A stretch of 64,000 nt of DNA from Pyrenochaeta sp. MPI-SDFR-AT-0127. Taxonomy: Eukaryota > Ascomycota > Dothideomycetes > Pleosporales > Cucurbitariaceae. The notes beneath the pieces are model-generated. The model was given only the letters and a program-made list of their open reading frames with translations. It was not told the origin of the DNA and did not search any database. Positions 58,089 through 64,000 of the stretch are shown here, piece after piece. The stretch lies in NCBI GenBank assembly GCA_020747015.1, contig JAGTJM010000018.1, positions 558,001 to 622,000 on the forward strand. The letters are read 5' to 3'. The stretch's first letter is position 1; every line of letters begins with the position of its first letter. The position numbers and the translations under genes are program-made.

Positions 58089-59852
58089 TCAATCCAGGTT
58101 GGATTCCGCGAACCCCTCAGGTTCATGCGGTGCGTTGGTTAGGCGGCGGAATATTTTCTTGCTTCGAGATTTTCGCGCATTCCATTGCATATCCACAGTC
58201 CCGGCTCGAGTAACTCTCCATCGAGCAATTCCACAGTCAAAGGAGCTCTGTAACCTCAATCCATGCAGTTGATCGAGCTGAGAGTTGAAGATGAATCGGC
58301 CAATATGACGAAGCCGGTCTTGGCTAGTGATGGTCGATTGTTTGGATTGGTTGACGTCGAGCTTGATCAGGATGTCATGTGACTCGTCATCATCCTCGCT
58401 GTCTTTGACACCTTCAGCATCAATGTTGCCCTGCTCAACTATAGACATGATGTGGATGCCATCGATTCCAGAGCTTTGGAGGATAATGCCAGACCAAGTC
58501 TCAAACGACTCCCCCATGTCTCTCAAGATCCTAATCTCGTCAAACTGGTCTGGATCGGTCGGTAGGGCGAGAAGGTCATGACCCATGTTTGTTGGTGTTG
58601 TCGGGGTGAGTTGTAGATGGAAGCTTGTGTTGTTGTGTTTACATTGCAACAGCTTTAGGATTTCAACACCGTCATGAGGAAGCGGTGCGTTAGAGCAAAT
58701 AGGTTCAATCCACCCAATCCGCTTACCATTCTGATTCAGTGGATGGAATGTGTCAACGTAGTTGTTCAGGGTTGCGAGAGGAGTACGAATCCGCCGCTTT
58801 TCTAGTAGCCATGGCGTGAATTCTTCACGAACCTGTCGACAGCTCTGCGTAAAACCCCAAGCGGAGTGTGCGAAGTTAGTCCTCGAGGCAATTCCACGGA
58901 TTGAGCGGCGGGGAATGCCATTGGGGTAGTGAACAATATTGACTGTCTTCTGCTCTTCAGCCAGTATTGCATACTCATAGATCTTATTACGAATCTCTCC
59001 CGGTAACTCTAGCCATGGCGTGTTCTGGGTACCTGGAACTATAGGAGGGTATTGGCGTGCATGCGAGCGCGGTACGCGATCATTCTCAACATCGCTGTCG
59101 CTCGAGTCATCTTCTTCGTCAGCATCCGAAATCCTGCCGTGCCAAGATTGCAACTGCTTTACTTCAATAAGTAATCTGTCTTCATGGCATTGCTTCTTCA
59201 CGATTGGGGCCTTGATGATCGGCTTAGTGATGCGTGCACCGTGAACGCGATGTTGGTCGGATAAGTTAGTCACCTTCGGGATACGCATGGACTTTCTGTA
59301 ACCGCCTGTTCCCGTGGTACCATGGTAGGAGCGTGTCTTCGGGTTAGTTTCACGACCACTTTGAATCCGCGAGAATGTCTCAGGGGGCCTATTGAAGTCT
59401 GCAAGGTTTGCCAACTCTGCAGCCAACATGTTTCGCTTTTTTTTAACACTAATCGATCGAATTGCTGTCTGTTGAGTGCGTCTCGATATATTTGATTCAC
59501 CATCCAAATAGCAGCCGTTGATGTCAGTCGCAACGCGGTAGTTTCGTCCAATACGGAGGGAAAGCCTGCGAGAGGTTCGCGTCTGTGGGCGAGCAGTTTT
59601 ATGTGTTTGTTTATGGGCTGCTTTCTTAGTAGTGAAGGCTGATTCGTCGTCTAAGGATTCGTCAGAGACGAAGAAATCTGTATCGCACTCTGTAGATGTG
59701 AGAGGAGAGGAGGAAGTAACAGAGGAGACCAAATCTCCAGGAGAAGCACTAGTTTCTTTTTTGCGAACCCTCTTTTGGTTATGGTCGTAGCTCGGCTCGA
59801 AATTCGACGAGACAGAGCCATGTGCGGGCTCGTACTTGCGCTTGGGTAACAT
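58089..59852 (-). CDS. 2EXR/F-box-like fungal protein (587 aa, intronless)
   Basis: One long frame. The N-terminal 270 residues are low-complexity, Ser/Thr- and Arg/Lys-rich, with basic clusters that could direct it to the nucleus, plus an acidic run (DEEDDSSDSDVEND). Near residue 278 comes the motif LELPGEIRNKIYEYAIL, the hallmark of the fungal 2EXR/F-box-like families. After it, TNFAHSAWGFTQSCRQVREE fits the same group. The function of such proteins is unknown; some serve as substrate adaptors. It shows no relation to the biosynthetic genes and probably belongs to the flanking genome. Confidence 0.78.
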   Translation of the reverse strand: MLPKRKYEPAHGSVSSNFEPSYDHNQKRVRKKETSASPGDLVSSVTSSSPLTSTECDTDFFVSDESLDDESAFTTKKAAHKQTHKTARPQTRTSRRLSLRIGRNYRVATDINGCYLDGESNISRRTQQTAIRSISVKKKRNMLAAELANLADFNRPPETFSRIQSGRETNPKTRSYHGTTGTGGYRKSMRIPKVTNLSDQHRVHGARITKPIIKAPIVKKQCHEDRLLIEVKQLQSWHGRISDADEEDDSSDSDVENDRVPRSHARQYPPIVPGTQNTPWLELPGEIRNKIYEYAILAEEQKTVNIVHYPNGIPRRSIRGIASRTNFAHSAWGFTQSCRQVREEFTPWLLEKRRIRTPLATLNNYVDTFHPLNQNGKRIGWIEPICSNAPLPHDGVEILKLLQCKHNNTSFHLQLTPTTPTNMGHDLLALPTDPDQFDEIRILRDMGESFETWSGIILQSSGIDGIHIMSIVEQGNIDAEGVKDSEDDDESHDILIKLDVNQSKQSTITSQDRLRHIGRFIFNSQLDQLHGLRLQSSFDCGIARWRVTRAGTVDMQWNARKSRSKKIFRRLTNAPHEPEGFAESNLD

Positions 59853-61261
59853 CTAGAGGGTGGAACTAATCACTACTCAGGTCCGTACAGAGGAGAGCAT
59901 AGACAGCAAAGTTGAAGTTGATAAATATTTAGAAAGTGAAGGATCCGCTGTCAAGTTCAGGGGCTGCTGTGATGGTGAAAGGGTCAGCTCAGCATTGAGG
60001 TCCAGTGAAGTGAAGCGTGCGTGCGTGACTACGTCAACCTCTCCTTGATAGGCATCGACGCAAATAGAAAGCTTCGAACAATTGGGATGATCCGATATGG
60101 AAGGCCGCATTGACTCGTGATTGAAGGTGCGATGCTGTCTGTTGAACAGATACGGCGAGCGTTACGGTAGCGAGGAATGCAACCGTGGGAGCCATTCAGT
60201 CGCCTGCCATTAGGCTCGCAACCATATTAGTATGTAAGCAGCCTTAATTTGAAATTATCCATACCATGTTTTTTGGGCGTAATCACAAAAACAAGAAGTT
60301 ATGAAAGTACCTTTTGCGGGCCGGTTTGGTCACATCTTTCCGTAGGTAGAAATGCCCAACGCTCTTTCTTTCCACATCAATTAAACCTCATCTTTTCCCT
60401 CAACCGCAATATCTACACCTTGCACCATGTAATGCAATGCAGGTACCTTGGCTTTGCCTACAGGGCTGGCTTCATGGGTGATTATTCGCCTACTTCCAAC
60501 CTGCTTGAGGGCCTTGTGGTGAAGAAGGAGCAAATTATAACACATGAGAAAAGCACGACAACGTAAGAAGCATAAATATGAAGCGCTTCTGATATATCCG
60601 GCCTCGTGTTTCAAAGCATGTTAGAGGTGAGGTTGAGATGCAAATTGGTTCCAGCTGCCACAAAGCGGTAGGTGACGTCACCAACTAAACTCTTCCTTTT
60701 GGGCAGCAAAGCATCGCTCAATAGCCAATATGTCTTTACTTCCATCGTACATGTTATATAATCCACTTGAGAAGCCTTCGCAAGAATACCGAGTCATGGC
60801 CTGAGATTACTCAAGTCATGTCGAATGGAATCATGCCCCGCCAATGGCTGATTAGTATGCGCCCTGTATGAAGGGCTGATTACTATACACCAACTTTGAC
60901 CTCGGACCGCTGACTAGCGGCAAAGCTCAGCGAATCACACCCTTGTCTCCGCACTTTCAACGTCGCGGGATTGGGTTATTAGTGATACCCGCGGTAGCTC
61001 ATCGGCTGGGCCAACCAATTTTGCATAGCAAGCCCTTGACATTGCGAGTGCAGCTGAGCGATGTTGCCATTGTGAGCCAGCTCGTGCATCGGAAATACCA
61101 TCTCCTAGCATACACTTGACTTACTCCCGAGCGGATGACAAACTAATGCATTGCAAATGCGGCTTGGCTGCTACACGACACTTTTTAAACCTGAGCCTCA
61201 TCCCTTTGTTCTTCATATGTCGGTGCTTCTTCACTTTTGATAGCTGTGCGTGTTAACGACC
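59853..61261. other. Divergent intergenic region, no gene seen
   Basis: Upstream of the 2EXR-like gene and the MFS gene. Short frames only. Confidence 0.5.
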
Positions 61262-63123
61262 ATGGCCAATCCTGAATCCAACACCCCAGACGATGACTCT
61301 ACACGAGATCTAGAGAAAGGGGATATGTTTCAAGAAGAGGAAGGCGCCGAGTTTCGACACGAAACTCATCCTCATACTCCCACAACATCAGCGTCAAGAC
61401 AAGAGAATGGACAAACAGATCAAGAAAATGGAGCCGACATACCAAAACCAGAGGCCAATTTGACAGATTGGAATGGCCCTGACGATCCAGACAATCCGCA
61501 AAACTGGTCCATGACGTGGCGAATCTACCATGCCGCAATTCCTGCCCTTTTTGGTTTCGCAGTGTAAGCCAACCATTCGCATGCGCTGATTTCCTCACTT
61601 ACACACTGCACAGCACATTTGGTACATCGGTCTATACTCCCGCATTGGCGGATATCATGCACGACTTCCAGATTTCACGTACAGTCGCAATTCTTGGACT
61701 GAGCATTTACACGTTAGGCATCGGCTTTGGGCCCACGTTGACTGCGCCATTGAGCGAAGGTCATGGCCGCAAAATCGTGTACTTGGTCTCTTCACCGATC
61801 TTCATGCTCTTCACGCTCGGTTCAGGCTTTTCCAAGAACTTTGCACTTTTATGTGTGTGTCGATTCATCGCTGGGTTTACGGGAAGTCCAGCGCTTGCTG
61901 TGGGTGCGGGGAGCAATGCAGATCTGTTTCCGCCGCAACAAAGAGCAGTCTCTACCAGTATCATCATGATGGCGCCTTTTGCAGGGCCTTCGCTTGGGTG
62001 AGTTATTCCTACCAGATGACGTTTATCGTTATACTGAACTTAATCAGCCCCATCGTCGGAGGGTTTGTTGCACAATACAAAGGCTGGCGCTGGACGCAGT
62101 GGTGCTTGCTGTTCATCACACTTGTCATCTTTGTGGCTGCCTTACCAATGCAAGAGACCTATAAACCCATTATTTTGCAGCGAAGGGCTAAGAAATTGGG
62201 TCTTTCGGTAAAGCCAGCTCCAGGGGGTGTGGATATCAAACGCACATTTGCTCTGAAACTCGCTCGGCCGATGCACATGCTATTTACTGAGGTAAGATTA
62301 CTATCTCCCGACAGACCTTCTCATTCAGTGGAGCTAACTTCGTTCAGCCAGCAGTGTTCTTCTTCTCACTTTACACATCATTCGCCTTTGGTGTTCTGTT
62401 TCTGTTCTTCGCCGCGTTCCCGTACATCTTCGCACTTCCGCCATACTCCTTCTCCACATCCCAGGCCGGTCTTACATTTATCGCTATTGGCATTGGCGTT
62501 CTACTCGGCGGCATTACATGTATTGTCGTCGACCGCTATCTATACCAGAAGAAGCACCACGAGGCAATGGCAGCAGGCAGACCGTATGCAGACCCAGAGT
62601 ACCGGCTTTATGCGGCGATGATTGGTAGCTGGGGTATCCTGATTGGGTTATTTTGGTTCGGTTGGTGTGCTGGAAAGGGTGTGCACTGGGCCCCAACCTT
62701 ACTGGGTGCCATACCATTTGCATGGGGCAACCTTTGTCTCTTCGTAAGACGACCCATCTGAAACCCATACGACGCAATGAACTGACCATAGCAATAGACA
62801 TCCTCAGCACTCTATCTAGTCGATGTCTACGGCCCGTTGAACGGTGCATCAGCCATGGCAGCAAATGGAGTATCCAGGTACACTCTGGGCGCCGTCTTCC
62901 CGCTCTTTACTATTCAGAGTAAGAATTACCCCAAGACGATGCTAGATAATTTCTGAAGCAGAAACCTATGCTTACCTGAAATCTAGTGTACAAAGCTCTT
63001 GGTGTTAGCTGGGCAACCTCCCTTCTTGGCTTCCTCTCTCTCGCCATGATTCCTATTCCATACCTCTTCTTCAAATATGGTCCCTCTATCCGAGCAAGAA
63101 GCAAATATCCTGTCGCGACATGA
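61262..63123 (+). CDS. MFS transporter, DHA1 drug-efflux type (527 aa)
   Basis: Six exons, 61262..61563, 61614..61997, 62048..62291, 62348..62743, 62798..62918 and 62987..63123, 528 codons. A hydrophilic tail of about 80 residues ends in DPDNPQNWSMTWR, the usual entry to helix 1 of fungal DHA1 transporters. Then TFGTSVYTPALADIM, YTLGIGFGPTLTAPLSEGHGRK (motif A), FIAGFTGSPALAVG and about 12 helices follow, ending KYGPSIRARSKYPVAT. It is a plasma membrane H+-coupled exporter of drugs or polyamines by family. It lies outside the likely cluster limits, though export of the product cannot be excluded. Confidence 0.87.
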
Positions 63124-63657
63124 GATGATATCACGTCACATCCAGTATGGAACAGCACGGCATGGGAATTGACGTCAAGTCCCAGGACATCTCACTCGAA
63201 GACCCCGAGTAAGCGCCTCACGCAACATGAGATTTGGACCCACGTGGATCGTCCAGTGGCTGCACTGAGTAATTGGGTGAACTTGCTAGACGAGTATGAC
63301 ATGATACTCATAAACGATCCCAGCAACTACAGACACAGCATCAATTTCCAGGCAAAGGATTTCATGTGTTCCCGCTGTTCAAGGCAATTCGGATGCGATA
63401 TATTCGCTCAGGTGACGGCGAAAACCTCAAAGCAATACAGCTGTTGCTTTCAGGAAACTTTGGGAAATAGCATTTAATAACGCTGAATTGTTCAATATAT
63501 AGTTGAACCGAATACAAGTTTAACGATAATATGTATATGCCGCCAACGCCATGCTCGCTATATGCAGTCCAGAAAAACGCCCGTGAGGTATTCACAATGC
63601 ATGGCTCAAACCAATGCCTTCCAATGCGGACGCGCCTAGACCAATGAAATGCCTAAA
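63124..63657. other. Convergent spacer, no gene seen
   Basis: Between the 3' ends of two MFS genes. A frame at 63169-63477 has no motifs. Confidence 0.5.
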
Positions 63658-64000
63658 TTATCCCAGAACTTCAACCATACTGACTCTCCACTTCTCACCC
63701 CATCGCCCCATTGCAAATAAGGCTGCACACCCCGTTACTACGCTCCAAATGCCCAGTATCGTCATCAACCAGCCGTTGCCGATCTTATTGAGTAGAGGCT
63801 CTGCGACCATGGCGCCGGTAAAGGAAAAGATGTTGCGCATGAAGTTGTTCAGCGCGATCGCAGAGGCGGCGCGGTGGGGCATGAATTCGGTTAACATTGT
63901 GGAGATGAGGGCGAAGATGAGCATTGAGCCTATGCCGAAGAAGACTGCGAGGCGTGAGTCTAGTAAGTGGTACGGGAGAGGATTGGAACACGTACAATTT
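63658..64000 (-). CDS. MFS transporter, C-terminal part only (cut by window edge)
   Basis: The exon complement(63658..63959) encodes about 100 residues with four hydrophobic segments: SRLAVFFGIGSMLIFALIST, SAIALNNFMRNIFSFTGAM, WLMTILGIWSVVTG and the end RWGEKWRVSMVEVLG. The pattern RAASAIALNNFMRNIFS is typical of DHA1-type fungal MFS proteins. An AG acceptor at 63960-63961 shows that more exons lie to the right, outside the window. The nearest GTACGT donor (63995) would give a 36-nt intron, which is short, so the true donor may be farther away. Confidence 0.75.
   Translation of the reverse strand, partial: NCTCSNPLPYHLLDSRLAVFFGIGSMLIFALISTMLTEFMPHRAASAIALNNFMRNIFSFTGAMVAEPLLNKIGNGWLMTILGIWSVVTGCAALFAMGRWGEKWRVSMVEVLG

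Noticed and set aside
1..64000. tRNA, rRNA, CRISPR arrays, transposase or long terminal repeats
   Set aside because: None seen on reading; no repeat pairs of useful length and no transposase or reverse transcriptase motifs.

Overview
The window comes from a filamentous ascomycete (Pezizomycotina). Genes carry many short GT-AG introns of about 45-75 nt, three regulators are fungal Zn(II)2Cys6 proteins, and a fungal highly reducing polyketide synthase (HR-PKS) is present. A Dothideomycete-like or Eurotiomycete-like host is plausible, but the sequence does not settle the class. I rebuilt the exon structures by hand. Twenty-three complete genes and one gene cut by the right edge could be joined, with intact reading frames and in-frame exon sums.

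Layout. 0.3-7.4 kb: a Zn2Cys6 regulator, a flavin amine oxidase, a V8/trypsin-like serine protease and a short-chain dehydrogenase (SDR). 8.4-13.0 kb: an intronless AsaB/CmcJ-like oxygenase and a GH79 beta-glucuronidase. 13.4-28 kb: an AYR1-like SDR, a cytochrome P450, a berberine-bridge-enzyme-type (BBE) FAD oxidase, a small four-exon cupin, an SDR, a second BBE oxidase and a nor-1-like SDR. 28.8-46 kb: a major facilitator (MFS) exporter, an SDR, two Zn2Cys6 regulators, two paralogous cupins, an aldo-keto reductase and an SDR. 46.1-53.7 kb: the HR-PKS (2421 aa; KS-AT-DH, methyltransferase remnant, degenerate ER, KR, ACP, no thioesterase). 54.5-56.2 kb: a third BBE oxidase. 58-64 kb: a 2EXR/F-box-like protein and two drug-efflux-type MFS transporters, the last one partial.

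How the genes fit together. An HR-PKS without a release domain, surrounded by several SDRs, cupins, a P450, BBE oxidases, an exporter and Zn2Cys6 regulators, is the composition I recall for fungal salicylaldehyde-type clusters (flavoglaucin, trichoxide, sordarial, pyriculol). My inference is that roughly 13-56 kb is one large cluster of this type with an enlarged tailoring set: three BBE oxidases, three cupins, five SDRs and an aldo-keto reductase. Many neighbours are divergent pairs sharing one promoter (BBE/cupin, SDR/BBE, SDR/MFS, cupin/AKR, SDR/PKS). Whether the GH79 enzyme, the AsaB-like enzyme and the 0-7 kb genes belong to it cannot be decided from sequence alone.
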